Of a stretch of 64,000 nucleotides of DNA, positions 47,891 through 60,502 are shown in pieces; positions within the stretch are counted from its first letter, which is position 1, and every line of letters starts with the position of its first letter. The stretch covers positions 86,562,569 to 86,626,568 of the forward strand of contig NC_067195.1 of NCBI RefSeq assembly GCF_000699445.3, read 5' to 3'. The position numbers and the translations under genes are program-made. The notes beneath the pieces are model-generated. The model searched no databases, was not told the DNA's origin, and saw only the letters and a program-made list of their open reading frames with translations. The DNA is from Schistosoma haematobium. Taxonomy: Eukaryota > Platyhelminthes > Trematoda > Strigeidida > Schistosomatidae.

Positions 47891-49128
47891 TATAGTATTT
47901 CGGGGCATAATATGCACATATATCAAAAGAAAATCGATCAACTATAAACTTGAACATTAGTTTGAACATTCAAATAACAAATATATGAATTATGCATTCA
48001 ACATACATATATATATATACTTTCGTCTTTATTGAATTACATATAACAAGTCAATCATATTTTGATAAGAATCAAATTGTTTCTACTCCCTTTTATATTC
48101 ATCATAGATTTGAATAAATTTCTTATTGATAACATCAATCCATATCCTACTGTGTTATTTCCAACTATGAGATTGTAACCAAAAGAGGCAAAACAAAACA
48201 TCAATAAAAGTATAGTAACATAATATAAAACGATTCCCAACAGAATTTGAATCTACATGGAAAGAATAAATAGGGAAAAATAGACGAAAACAACAATCAA
48301 ATTACCTAGTAATTATTCCTCATTTGAAACATAAGAAAAAAAACAACAAAATCAGCTGATCAATAGATAGATATTCATATGGAAAACAATAGAAGAAGAA
48401 AACAATATAGTTAGTTACAAAATATAACTAAAAAGTTAGACTTGTATAACCACTAATTATCAACTTATTCATGTCGAGATTAAGGATTCATGAAGAAAAT
48501 GAAGTTTCTTTTATTTCAAGTTTAATGATAAACAAAGAAAGATATTAGTGTACATCACCGAAGAGTTCAATATAAGGACGAAACATTTGGATAGTATTTT
48601 CAGATTATTTGTGATTATCTCTCTGTAATGTGACTAGAATTTATGGAGAATGTTTGAGTGACGCTAAATTGACCTTGAGAGTGTTCATTTCATTAGAATG
48701 ATGATTTACAGTTGATCTACAGTTGAATTAAGATTAAGAATTAGATCTAGGGTTTATCATCACGAATTAACATCAATCGATAATGTTAAAACTCCATTTA
48801 ATCAAATGGAAAAATAAATTTCAAGCCAAAATCCAAGAACTCTAATCGTTTAATTAATTGATTCATCTATAAATTATAGTCTCGCCATTGTTTTCTTTTA
48901 TGATTGTTTATTTTTCGTTGTTGTCATTGCTATTTTAAATGCTAATTAGCATTTTTTTTCATTTTTTCTTTTCTTAGGTTTTCTTGTTTCTATGTTTGTT
49001 TATTTCTTTATTCAATTGAATTTGTTTAAAGTTTGTAAATAAAAAATTAAAGAATGTTTTCTGAAGTATAGGATCGATGTACTGTAAACTTTCTATAGCA
49101 AAAGGTTTACGGTTTCAGTTGGTTTATG
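47891..49128. other. AT-rich sequence, nothing recognised
   Basis: Long AT-rich stretch with no coding similarity and no internal repeats that I can see. Confidence 0.45.
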
Positions 49129-50071
<943 letters not shown>

Positions 50072-50389
50072 AGTTGACATTCATGATTATGATAATAATA
50101 TTATACTATACACAAAATGGTATGATGAAATTCTGAATGAAAACAGAATAGCCGTAATCTGAATTCACTGCATCAGTGGACAAAACTGACCTCAACATCA
50201 TTTATCTGAAATGAATTAAACTTTTTTCGACTAAATCGTTTACCAAAAACAGGATGTTTTTCAATATGGTACTGTAGTCTATTGTAGATTAAGCGATAGA
50301 CAATGTTCTTCAGAAAAAGTATATAACACGTCTCATGTATTCGAGGATGAGTTTTGTTTGTGTTGTGTCTTTAAAGCAGGCTTATTATT

Positions 50390-50762
50390 ACGTGATTTAT
50401 TCGTCAATCGAAATGGGACTTATACAATCTTAGTACTGTGCTAAACGGATGACTTATCGACTGGTATGTGCGGCCTAGCGTCCCTATTGGTCCCTTGTTC
50501 TCCTAACCCTTTCAGTCAAGTCTAGAATGCCAACGACAGTTTCTATTATTTCAAACATACTTAGTTTATATACCAGCCAAACAGACCACATTACACCATA
50601 GATTAAGAAATAACATTTGTACAAGATCAAGCCAAAAGGTGGCTGTGAATGTGGGAGACTATAATCAATAAACGAAGTATAATTTAAGAATAGTAAATCG
50701 TATAATAATAATAATCTATGGGTCAAAATGAAGCTTATAATAAGAGGAGTGTAGACATTCAT
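50390..50762 (-). mobile_element. LTR fragment
   Basis: Matches the 542-bp LTR family from the 'cgacttatctacc'-like region to 'aagcttataataagagga', lacking both termini. Confidence 0.75.
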
Positions 50763-51000
50763 AACTACGTTCGACCTAAACTCACTTGGTGTTGTTATAC
50801 GCGTATCTTTCCATTGTTATTTAAGACTGAAATTGATCAGTCTCATGTTGGCAAATGAAACGAACAGTACTAAGTACGAGTCTCAGAGGGCACATCAACT
50901 CTGAGATTCAGGTACATCTAGCTGACGAGTCCCAAATAGGACGAAACGCGTGTCCTGGATTCCATTGCTAGCCACTATCTATCTTTACTTTCGACCTAGT
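50763..51000 (+). mobile_element. Smalpha-like hammerhead element, fold-back copy
   Basis: 50770-50850 is the element's 3' end in minus orientation (ttggtgttgttatacgcg, tttccattgttatttaagac), and from about 50870 the text is plus-oriented (agtacgagtctcagaggg, then the hammerhead and 'gccactatctatcttta'). The tRNA-like head is mostly gone. Confidence 0.7.
50906..50970 (+). ncRNA. Hammerhead ribozyme, intact-looking core
   Basis: All conserved parts are present in order: stem I 5' strand TCTAG (50917-50921), CTGACGA (50922-50928), stem II GTCC with loop CAAATA and GGAC, then GAAA (50943-50946), a short stem III ACGCGTGT, the cleavage triplet GTC (50952-50954), and stem I 3' strand CTGGA. Stem I pairs over five base pairs with one G-U. 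The order and sizes match the Schistosoma Smalpha hammerhead. Predicted cut: between 50954 and 50955. Activity is not shown by sequence alone. Confidence 0.85.
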
Positions 51001-51354
51001 TCCTTAAGAATTATGTTAAACTGGAACAGAGTCGAAATAAATACACAGATTATGAGAGAACAATTGTCTACAATAACCAATCATGATCAAATTCGATAGG
51101 ACAGTGGTTTTTAGCTTTTGTTAAATAAGGGACCTAAACATTGAGATTCTGAAAAGTTCTTCTGAAAGATGATTAGATGGAATATTTTCGGCTCTTTCTG
51201 AGCTTCTTAGAGCTTCCTTAAGGTCATTCGTAGGACATCCTCACATTTACACGTAATTGTATTTGTAGTTACTAGTAAAGTATAAAATGAGTTGATGAAA
51301 TGATGGAGATGGTTTTCAATACTCAAATGATTAAAAAGGAAATACTCACTATCA
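51001..51354. other. Unique-looking sequence, nothing recognised
   Basis: No coding or repeat signal found. Confidence 0.4.
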
Positions 51355-51715
51355 AGCTATCTATATCAATACACTTGGTGTTGTTTTACTTTTATCTTCC
51401 CATTGTTATTTAGGACTACAGTTGATCAGTCGGTTACTGGCATATGTGCATCCTATGCGGATTGCTTCGATATAGCCTTGATTCACAATCATTATGTGCA
51501 AAGATGGATAGTGGTTAGCAGTGGAATCCAGGATGCGCATTTTGTTCTATTTGAGACTCATTAGTTGGATGTACCTGCACCTTGATGGTCACTTGGGACT
51601 CGAACCCAGTACCGTTCACTTCAAACGCCATCGCATTATACACTTAGCTACTGAGTCCTGATAGCAACTTGCTTGTTGAATGGAGTGAAGTTTAAACTCA
51701 CTTGATATTGATTGT
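51355..51715 (-). mobile_element. Smalpha-like hammerhead SINE, most complete copy
   Basis: On the minus strand: head 'atcaagtgagtttaaacttc', a tRNA-like region with A-box-like 'ctcagtagctaagtg' and B-box-like GGGTTCGAGTCCC, then a hammerhead with CTAATGA in place of CTGATGA and CAAAA in place of GAAA, cleavage region ATCCTGGA, 'accactatccatctttgc', and a 3' end with 'taacaatgggaagata'. The order and length of about 350 bp suit Smalpha. The ribozyme core is mutated and probably dead. Confidence 0.82.
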
Positions 51716-51783
51716 TTGGATCTAATATATGAACGAAGAACATTCTTTTCAATAAGTTCTCTTTAGGTTCAACTATTATATCA

Positions 51784-52727
51784 GTTACTTACTTACATAT
51801 GCCTGTTACTCCTAATGGGAGAAAACAAACTGTCGACTAAGATTCTCTAGCCAACTCCGTCCTGAGATCTACCACAAAGTTGTTTCCAAGCACTATTCAT
51901 TCTCTTGATGTATGCCTCCAATTCATGGTGCAATGTGTTCTTTGGTCTTTTTCATTTCCTCTACTCTACAGTATTCCAAGTAACACCCTGATTTGTGGTG
52001 CAGTTTGATCATTTCTTCAGCGTGTGTCCTATCCCCCCTCCAGTATATCTTCTTAATTTCTTCCTTATCTGGAATCTGGTATGTTTTCTCCTACAGTAGA
52101 TTGTTCCTGATGCTATCCATTCAACAACGGACATTGAGCATCTTGAGCGTAAAATTGTTTATAAATACTTGTACCTATTTGATGATGGTTGTAATAGGTC
52201 TCCAAATTTCGGCTTCATACAATATAACTGTATTGACATTTGTATTGAAAATTCTGACCTTAGTGTTGTTTGACAGGGAGTTGTTTTGAGTTGCAGATAT
52301 TCTTCAGTTGTAAATATTCTGCTCTTGCTTTGCCGATCCGCGCCTTCACATCTGCATCAGATCGACCGTGCTCATCAATGATGCTGCCTAAATATGTAAA
52401 GGTTTTTACATCTTCCAAAGCTTCAGTGTTCAGTGTGATTTGATTGGTGCGTGTTGTGTTGTATCTGAGAATCTTGTTTTTCCCTTTGTGTATATTGAGA
52501 CCTACTGCTGCTGAAGCTGCTGCCACACTGTTTGTCTTCTCCTGCATTTGTTGTTGCGTTTGGGATAGAAGGGCTAGATCATCTGCGAAGTCTAGATCGT
52601 CCAACTGCATCCTAGATGTCCATTGTATCCCGTGCTTCCCCTCAGATGTTGACGTCTTCATGATCCAGTCGATCACCAGGAGAAAGAGAAAGTGTGAGAG
52701 TAAGCAACCTTGCTTGACATCGGTTAA
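51784..52727 (-). mobile_element. RTE-like LINE fragment
   Basis: The left edge is the TTAC tail and 3' UTR. The minus-strand frame at 52260-52736 codes for the end of RT ([71 protein letters not shown]). It is 5'-truncated near 52727, where Smalpha-like sequence follows. Confidence 0.88.
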
Positions 52728-53012
52728 AATTTTCACTTGGTATCGTTTATTTGAATCTTTCCATTACAGTCCTAAACAATAATGGGAAGATTCAAATAGA
52801 CAATATCAAGTGAATTTCAACTTCATCTCATTGAATAAGCAAGTGGTTATCAGGACTCATTAGCTGAGTAGATAACACGATGATATTTGGAGCGAACGGT
52901 ACTGAGTTCGAGTTCCAGAGTAAACATTAAGTCTGAGATGCAGGTATATCCAGCTGATGAGTCTCAAATCGCGTGTCCTGGATTTCACTGCTAACCACTA
53001 TCCATCTTTGCT
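52728..53012 (+). mobile_element. Smalpha-like hammerhead SINE, copy with deletion in stem II
   Basis: It starts with the element's 3'-type text 'agtcctaaacaataatggga' and 'atatcaagtg', runs straight into the 5' head 'aatttcaacttcatctc', then a tRNA-like part (GAGTTCGAGTTCC) and a hammerhead with CTGATGA. The second half of stem II and the GAAA box are deleted (ctcaaatcgcgtgtcctgga), so it is dead. The 3'-to-5' junction looks like two tandem units. Confidence 0.75.
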
Positions 53013-53109
53013 TATAATAAAATGTTAGTTAAATTAAGTGCATTCAGAAAAATAATACATAGTGAATCCCATAAGCATATGTTTTAATCTATCTGTAACC
53101 TAAGGTCGA

Positions 53110-53435
53110 TTACAAAAAGACTAGGAGAACACCACAGTAAGTGCTGTCTTCAAAACAGGTACAAGACTTATACCTAAGAAAACACAATTTGGAAGGAGTT
53201 GTTTAAGTATGCAGATAAAAACCGGATTCTTTTTGAAAAGCAGCATGGCTTTAGAACAGGTTATTTATGTCTTACTAACTTATTAGTAGCCCGTGAAATT
53301 TGGTGCTCTGTTAATGACTAAAATTCACCTATAAATGTAGCCTAAATTGATTTAAGTAAGGCTTTTGAAAAAGTTCTTCAGGGCTAGCTGTTACATAAGT
53401 TAAGGAACATCGGGATTAGAGGCAAATTATTAATG
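53110..53435 (+). mobile_element. CR1/Jockey-type LINE fragment (RT part)
   Basis: Degenerate plus-strand coding with ILFEKQHGFRTGYLCLTNLL, IDLSKAFEKV and LLHKLRNIGIRGKLL, typical RT blocks of the CR1/Jockey group and unlike the RTE-like copies. Stops and frameshifts are present. Confidence 0.72.
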
Positions 53436-53906
53436 TATTTATTTATTTCAACACATAAATATTGGTACAAGGGGGTACCAGATACATATGCGCCACACAA
53501 ATCTCATTTGATATATGTGAGGGCCGTGATACTGCCCGGGTGCCCAAACCAAAGCAGGTGGTTTTCTCAGGGGGCCACTCCCCGAGCCTTTGACCTAAAG
53601 GTCTAACCCACAAGGCAGTGGAGCATCGTAAGGAGATGCAGTCCCATGGAAGCCGGTGACCAACAATTAGTTCATGCCCCATTTGTCCCAGCAGGATACT
53701 GGAGCCCATGTGCACCATTGGTTTGTAATCCGATTAAAGAGCCGGATATTCGCTTTTCATCCTCTCAATTTCGCAAACAACACTCCCGCCACGAGAAGGC
53801 AGTGAGTAGGACTTCCTTGGCAGAAGTTGTAAACGCATGGCCGTGTGAGCGCATTTCGAGAGGGAGGGCGAACCCACCCCACTCTCGGCCATACCAGGGC
53901 ATTTGG
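53436..53906 (-). repeat. 500-bp A-tailed dispersed repeat, copy 6
   Basis: Near full-length minus-strand copy, from 'tatttatttcaacacataaa' (tail) to 'gccataccagggcatttggg' (head). It lies between two parts of a CR1-type LINE. Confidence 0.82.
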
Positions 53907-54170
53907 GCATCAATAAAGAGTACGACTGAACTCAAGGTTGTCCAGTTGGGACACTGTAAAAATGTTCACAATCCCAAACCAAATTACTTGTCAGCTGACT
54001 ATCAACTTTCTCATCGAATCATCAACGAATAGAACTCATTATCTCAACAAGTGATTGAAGCTCCATCTGTTGACGCTTTCAAAAGAAATTTGGATCACCT
54101 GAGAGACCACCACTGACAGGACTAACATAGACCATCTAGCCTCTTGTCCTTTCCAAACTGAAACTGAAAT
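53907..54170 (+). mobile_element. CR1/Jockey-type LINE fragment (3' end)
   Basis: Plus-strand text codes for an IINE-NSLSQQVIEAPSVDAF, KRNLDHLRDHH end, typical of the C-terminus of CR1/Jockey RT ORFs (family form: ..VNDWNSLP..V..AP....F). Probably the same element as 53110-53435 with part deleted. Confidence 0.68.
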
Positions 54171-54817
54171 TAATTTAATATTTGTTGAGAATAAATGAAA
54201 TGGAGAATTTCTTTAAATTATAGAAAAATTTATAATTTTTATCAGGGAGTAACATCGACTAGGGAACTATCAGGAGCAATGAGGCATCAAAGAAATACTC
54301 CTAATGACTTAACATCAAACCGTAGATCATACGATGTTGAATTATGTAAAGTGGTAGTCACGCTGCAACTCTATCAATAGCAGTTAATTGTTATTAACGT
54401 TTGATAAATATGACACTAATTATCACTAACTTAGAGATCACTGTAAATATTCTAATCTTATAGATGGGGAATTATGTCCTGCATAAGGCAGTCATAACTC
54501 CTCTGACAGTAAGATCTCCACGGTTAATGCTCACTTCTATGTAAATTAGTAATCAATCCTAAATGGAATAAAACGTATATCCAGAGCTTCTTATTGTTGG
54601 CCTCTTGCTAATTTATAGAGCTATTTTACCTAAGATCACAATTCCAAATTTGTATTTACTAATGATTTCATATATAATCAAAATAAAATGTCTTAACTAA
54701 TATGATACATGTATGTAGTGATTTATAATACCATGATTTACATTTATTAACTTTAGTTGAATATCATCAGTAATAAATGTTTCCCTTCTGTTGTGAATAA
54801 ACCATCATAAACACACT
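54171..54817. other. AT-rich sequence, nothing recognised
   Basis: No coding or repeat signal found. Confidence 0.4.
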
Positions 54818-55322
54818 TATTTACTGATGCATGTTACGCCTTGTGGAGAAGTATAGGCCATCCATCAGTATTCCCCATTCAACACTGTACTGAGATATAC
54901 TACGCAGTCATTTGCAGTTGCTATTCCTATTTTCAATGTCTGCTTCCAGTTACCGACTCAGTGTGTTCTTTGGCATTCCTCTTTTTTGTTTCTCTTTAGG
55001 ATTCCAAGTTGGCGCTTCCTTTGTGATGGAGTTTGATGGTTACGACGATGTGTGTCCTATAAACCTCCATCATTTTTTCTAATATTTTCTTCAGATGGAA
55101 GCTTGTTTGTTTTCTCCCACAGTAGGCTGTTTGTTGCTGATGGTATCCGGTCAACAACGAACAATGAGTATCTTCAGTTTACAATTGTTTATGAGTACTT
55201 GTGCATTCTTGATGATGGTTGTGATAGTTCTGCAATCTCCACCTCCATACAGTTCCTATTGAAGATTGTGACTTTCATATTGGTTGACAGTTGTTTTGAG
55301 TTCCATATGTTGTTCAACTGTA
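54818..55322 (-). mobile_element. RTE-like LINE 3' fragment
   Basis: It starts with a 'cttatttactgatgcatgtt' tail region, then 'cagtgtgttctttggcattc', 'ctcccacagtaggctgtttg', 'acttgtgcattcttgatgat' and 'gttttgagttccatatgttg', all shared with the other RTE-like 3' ends. Replaced at about 55322 by the 500-bp repeat. Confidence 0.78.
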
Positions 55323-55815
55323 CGTCCTTGAATGCCCTGGTTGGCTCCCAAATGCTCTCAAGTTGCCACGTAAATACAACCACATCCACAGAAGTCCCAC
55401 TCACTACCTTCTCGTGGCAGGAGTGTTGTTTACGAAATTGAGAGGACAAAAAGAGAATGTCCAGCGCTTTAACCGGGTTGCTAGATACGGCGGATTCATA
55501 TAAGGGAGTTGAGAAACCCTGATTCCAAACCAATGGTACACATGGGCTCTAGGATCCTATGGACACAAATGGCACATGAACCAATTATTGGTCACCGGCC
55601 ACCATGAGACTGCATCTCTTTATATTGCTCCACTGCTTTGTGGATTAGACCTTAAGGTCAAAGACTCAGGGTGTTTCCCTTTAAGAAAACCACTTTCTTC
55701 GGTTTGGGCAAACGGGTAGTACCCCAGCCCTCACACAAATCGGATGATTTATGTAACGCATATCTATTTGGTGCCTTCTTCTACCAATGTTTATGTGTTT
55801 AAATAAATAAATAAT
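55323..55815 (+). repeat. 500-bp A-tailed dispersed repeat, copy 7
   Basis: From 'tgccctggttggctcccaaa' through 'gaattgagaggacaaaaaga'-like text and 'ttattggtcaccggccacca' to 'gtgtttaaataaataaataa'. Confidence 0.8.
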
Positions 55816-56182
55816 TGATGTGTGGGGCGTAGGTGATAATGATTGGTTGTCTGCTCAGACAGACATGTAGATAGTCTGACAGATGTCAGATGAGTTATAT
55901 ATTCCTCTGTCTTTATTATTATTACTCACTTATTATTGATTGTTCGATTGTGTTGGGTTTTGGTGTGGAAACATATTTACTTTGTGGTCAGGCTAATCAC
56001 GTTTTCTTTATCTGAGTTGTGTTGAAGTCCCGTAAAATAAACACTAGGTGGGGTGAGAATCTAGTGTAGATATTCGTCCAAGTTAAATTAACGTCCCATA
56101 CGTGTAAACGTTGAAAAATCAACCGTTATAACATTAGACGAGGTAAAACCAAGCAATATAACAATAATCAAGTGTAGAAATG
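55816..56182. other. Unassigned sequence
   Basis: No feature recognised. Confidence 0.4.
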
Positions 56183-56440
56183 CAGTCTTTACTTTGTCAA
56201 TCGTCACCTTCACGTTTGTATCAGATCTTCCACATTCATCGATGATGCTACTAACCACGTAGATATGTAGAAGTTTTCACCTGTTCCAGAGTTTCTTCAT
56301 CGAGTGTGATTGAGTTAATGTTCTTTGTGTTGTATTTCAGGTTGTTACTTTTTACTTTATGTATATTGAGACCTATTGTTTAGAGGTTTCTATTACATTG
56401 ATTCTGTTTATACATATATTTATAGGATAATTAGTGTTAT
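56183..56440 (-). mobile_element. RTE-like LINE internal fragment, highly diverged
   Basis: It matches the 'catcgatgatgct', 'acttttacatct'-type and 'tatgtatattgagacctact' blocks of the other RTE-like copies, but with many changes. Confidence 0.7.
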
Positions 56441-56471
56441 GAATAGTTATTGATTATGCTTTTTTCTGGTT

Positions 56472-56591
56472 AGCGTTTTTTTAACGAGTTAGTTTTCTAC
56501 GGCTAAGGGTCGTTAGCCCCATGCCCAACCCTCCTCCTTTATCCGGGCTTTGGACCGGCAGTAGCTCATGGAGGGACTCCAGGCGGAGTTA
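56472..56591 (-). mobile_element. Stand-alone RTE-type 5'-end fragment
   Basis: Second isolated copy of the block seen at 15064-15180: 'aacgagttagttttctacgg' to 'ccaggcggagtt' on the plus strand. No LINE body adjoins on its 3' side. Confidence 0.65.
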
Positions 56592-57070
56592 GTTATTCAT
56601 TATAGATGTATACAATTCGTGAATTAGTGAAAGTCGACAATTCACAGGAATATTCTATCATTCTAACTATTGATTAATTACCTTTTATATACATATACAT
56701 AGTTTCTTGTTGTGTTTTTTTTAAAAAAGATTTAATTACATTATTATTATTATATTGGTTAATTCCAGATTGTTTTTGACTTGTCATTAAATGAGAACAA
56801 TTATCCATGTGTAACTGTTAAATGTAAAATGAATGAGATAAATATCACTTCTTTTCTTTCTCCTTTTTTTTCTCTTTTCTCCGTTGTTATATGAATATCA
56901 AAGAGATAAAGATAATGAATTTCAATATTTTATTACGTTCATATTTCATTGACTAACTAAGAATCTAACTTTATTGTGAAGTGATTATTGAGGAAATAAA
57001 GGGAATGTGGAAATAGAAAAACTGATTAAGGAGTTAGAATGAAGAGATCGATAGAAGGCCTTTTCTAGGG
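56592..57070. other. AT-rich sequence, nothing recognised
   Basis: No coding or repeat signal found. Confidence 0.4.
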
Positions 57071-57077
57071 CCAAATA

Positions 57078-57119
<42 letters not shown>

Positions 57120-57726
57120 GCTGACGCCTGTTCCACCTCACAAAGGAGCACAGGCCGCTCACCATCATTCTCCATCCAACCATGTCCTGAACAATCCTTT
57201 CCAGCTCCTTCCAGTTCTTATTCATCCTCTTCATATCTGATCCTACTTTCTAACGTAATGTGTTCTTTCGCCTTCCTCTTTTCCGTTTCCCTTCAGGATT
57301 CCAACTAAGGGCTTGCCTCATGATGTAGTTTGATGATTTCTCACATATATGTCCTATCCATCTCCATCGTATTTTCCTAATTTTCTCTTCATGTGGAAGC
57401 TGGTTCTTTCTCTCCCACAATAGGCTGTTTATTGCTGGTGGTATCGGGCAAATGAATGTTGAGTATATTGCGTAGAAAATTACTTATATATACTTTTACC
57501 TTCTTGATGATGGTTGTAGTAGTTCTCGAAGTTTTAGATTCGTATATTCGAACTGTCTTGATGTTCGCATTAAAGATTCTGATATTGATGTTGGCTTGTA
57601 GTCAGTTGTTTTGAGTTCCATATGTTCTTCAATTGTAGGAATGGTGTACTTGCTTTGTCAATCCTCGCCTTTACGTCTGCATCTGAACTTCCTTGTTTAT
57701 CGATGATGCTTCCCAGGTCCAAATAT
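57071..57726 (-). mobile_element. RTE-like LINE 3' fragment with target duplication
   Basis: CCAAATAT at 57071-57078 and 57719-57726 flanks it. Inside, from the left: a long (TTAC)n tail to about 57119, 3' UTR, and the minus-strand C-terminal coding region ending near 'gatgatgcttcccaggtcc'. It is 5'-truncated, the normal product of LINE insertion. Confidence 0.85.
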
Positions 57727-57827
57727 AATTTGATATAAATTTTTTATTTTGTAATTCATTACAAATTGTATCAACAAATTACTGTCATTCACATACGATT
57801 AACGTTTTCTATGTTTTCAATGACAAT

Positions 57828-58200
57828 TTATTTATTTATTGGAACACATAAATATTTGTTTGAATTGGCATCGAATACATGTGCATCATACAAGTCACTT
57901 GATTTGTGTGAAGGCTGGGATACTGCCCGTGTGCCCAAATCGAAACATGTGGTTTTCTTAGGGGATCACTCATCGGGCCTTCGACCTAAAGGTTTGATCC
58001 ACAATGCAGTGGAGCAACGTAAGGGGATACAGTCTTATAGTGGCCGGTGACCATCAATAGGTTCGTATATCAATTGTTCTTTCATGATACTGGAGCCTAT
58101 ATACACCATTGGTTTGGAATCAGGGTTTTCCAACTCCTCTAGGTGGATCCTCCATATACACGAACCCTGTTAAAGCGCCGGATATTCGCTTTTTGTCTTC
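57828..58200 (-). repeat. 500-bp A-tailed dispersed repeat, copy 8
   Basis: Minus-strand copy, tail 'caatttatttatttattgga' to 'aagcgccggatattcgcttt', 5' end missing. Confidence 0.78.
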
Positions 58201-58741
58201 GCAATTTTGTAAATTCAGCGAGTCACACTTCAATAACAGTTCAGCCAGCATTACGTATCCATGATCTTATATTACAGTTGTATTTGTTCCCTTTTTGTAT
58301 TTTTCCAAATTCACATCATTCTTATGTGTTCCAAAACAATTCTGTGGTTACGAAAAACCGATTACACTGTAACAATTACATTTTTAAGAATGATAAATAC
58401 TGACACTTGTATGGCCTGCAGTTTAGGCGATATTAAATCGTACAGACTGAAACTAATGAAAATGTAGTTAAACGCTTGACGAGCTTATTACAGTCCTTCA
58501 GTAAATGTAATACGTGGCATTATTTAGACATCATTTTTGGTATATATATATATGCTTCATATTCATTTCATGGAAGGTGAGAAGAAACTACCCTGTTATC
58601 CGATAGTACGCATTTTTTTACATCTTATATGTGTAACATATGCAACATGCACTAAGCCGTATGTCCTTCATGCATGAAAACATATGAATATGTTCAACCT
58701 TATATTTTCAAAACATTAATTTATGCATTTAAGCTAATTTT
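58201..58741. other. AT-rich sequence, nothing recognised
   Basis: No coding or repeat signal found beyond a short (TA)n near 58543. Confidence 0.4.
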
Positions 58742-59126
58742 ATTATATCCCGACGAGGATCATGGATGATAATTGGTGGAATCTATTTATGGACCAATAT
58801 GACACATATACTTTTTATTGTACAATTGTTAAGTAGTTCAACTTTGCATATTCATGTTCTTCTTATTATAAGCTTCCATTTGATCTATAGACTATTATTA
58901 TACGATTTACCATTCTTGAATTATACCCAAGTCTATCAATTACTACCCTTCACATTTACAGTTATATTTAGCTAAATCTTGTACAAATATTGTTTCCTAT
59001 TTTATGATACGATGTGATCTGTCTGGTTGGTATATAAACCCAGTATGCTCATACGAGTTTATGTGTCTTCGGTCTTGTCGATAACTCACTGTTCACCAAT
59101 TGGCAGTATCGTTACGTTATACATTG
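58742..59126 (+). mobile_element. LTR fragment, opposite orientation
   Basis: Reads from 'attatatcccgacgagg' (LTR start in element sense) through 'ttattataagcttcca', 'atacgatttaccattctt' and 'tggtatataaacccagtatg' to about 'gttacgttatacattg'. It is the reverse complement of the other LTR copies and diverged. Confidence 0.72.
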
Positions 59127-59769
59127 ATAGGGGCACAAACCAAAAAATTGTAACAAATTTGCATTAACCTTCATCTTTAAGCAATATCTGTTATCTTAGT
59201 ATATGCCATTATGTTAACTGTGAATCACATGAAATACAAAGATTGGTGCAGAATAATATGGATTCATTTTATTTCGTTAGATTCTTATCAGCTGCTTACA
59301 AACTATAATATCCCTATTATGTTAGCACCAATTGTGTATACAAATTCACATGTATCTGTCAAATCAGTTACAATGGTAGAATAGAAAGAAGAGCCTACGT
59401 CTGATTCAAAGAATATATTTTAAAAAGTCTGAGATCAATCGTATTCATCAGTGTTATCTCAAGACCTCTCATTGAAACAGGACATCAAGTGAATATACGG
59501 AAGTTTTTCAAGTTGATTAATAAACAATAGAATATCGATTGTTGAAATTCCCTGAAGTGATAGTGATCAAACATCTAAAACTAGATTTGTATGTCCAAAA
59601 AGAAACAGCATTATATCTTTTGTTATCTTGATAACATCACATCCTTTTTATTGCATCATTCATTATTTCAACTATTTGTGAAGTTTGATTACAGCATCAT
59701 CGTTTCTCCTTAACACTTAAATGAGTGATTTCAATTCTTATTTTTCTTTATTAACATTATTCTATTTTC
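59127..59769. other. AT-rich sequence, nothing recognised
   Basis: No coding or repeat signal found. Confidence 0.4.
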
Positions 59770-59965
59770 AATAATTGAATCGATGGGTCAATTAAAGCTA
59801 GACCGTCATAGAAAATCTGGAAGCACTGGATGGCCGTCTCGTCATAGTATGGGACTAATCAGCAGTGTGTATCTACGATCCTATTCGTGGGATTCAGACC
59901 CAGGACCCTCGGTCTCATGCTCAAACGCTTAATATGTAGACCACTGAGCCGGCATCCCATGGCGT
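59770..59965 (-). mobile_element. Hammerhead SINE (family 2), tRNA-like head kept
   Basis: On the minus strand: A-box-like 'ccggctcagtggtctac', then a B-box-like part around GGGTCTGAATCCC, then the hammerhead with CTGATTA and GAGA (mutated), CATCC before CAGTGC, and the 3' segment. The ribozyme is probably dead. Confidence 0.75.
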
Positions 59966-60502
59966 TAATATCTAACTTCAACCAATCCAAGATAATAATC
60001 TGTTTTCAGTTACTTTATTACTTATTCATCTAATGTCTGTTAACTCTATGAGTTCTAATCACTAATTCAATGTACTAGAACTTTCCTTCCGAAACTTTAC
60101 GTATCCACAACAAAATATTTTTTCTGACCCTATTAACCCTCTCGAAATCTTCGTTATATAATGATACATAAATTTATTTGTCATCACCTTCGTATGTATA
60201 AATATGTCAATATCTGTAATAACGTTAATTTCAAAATACTATAGGTTGTAAGTGGCAGATGAGAATCTAACATCAATCGGATATTGATCTCAATCAAAAC
60301 TTAACAATCTCCACAACCCCTATACTCATAATTACCATGTGCTCACTGGTGACTAGTTTCGTGAGAAAATTCTCGGAGTTCTGGTGAGAAGCCGTGACCA
60401 GTGGAGCTAATTCATGTCGGGTAGAAACAGATGTCTACCTCAGTACAATGGAAGGTGGTTGCGCAATTTCATGGATTGGTTGAGGTTAGATATTAACACC
60501 AT

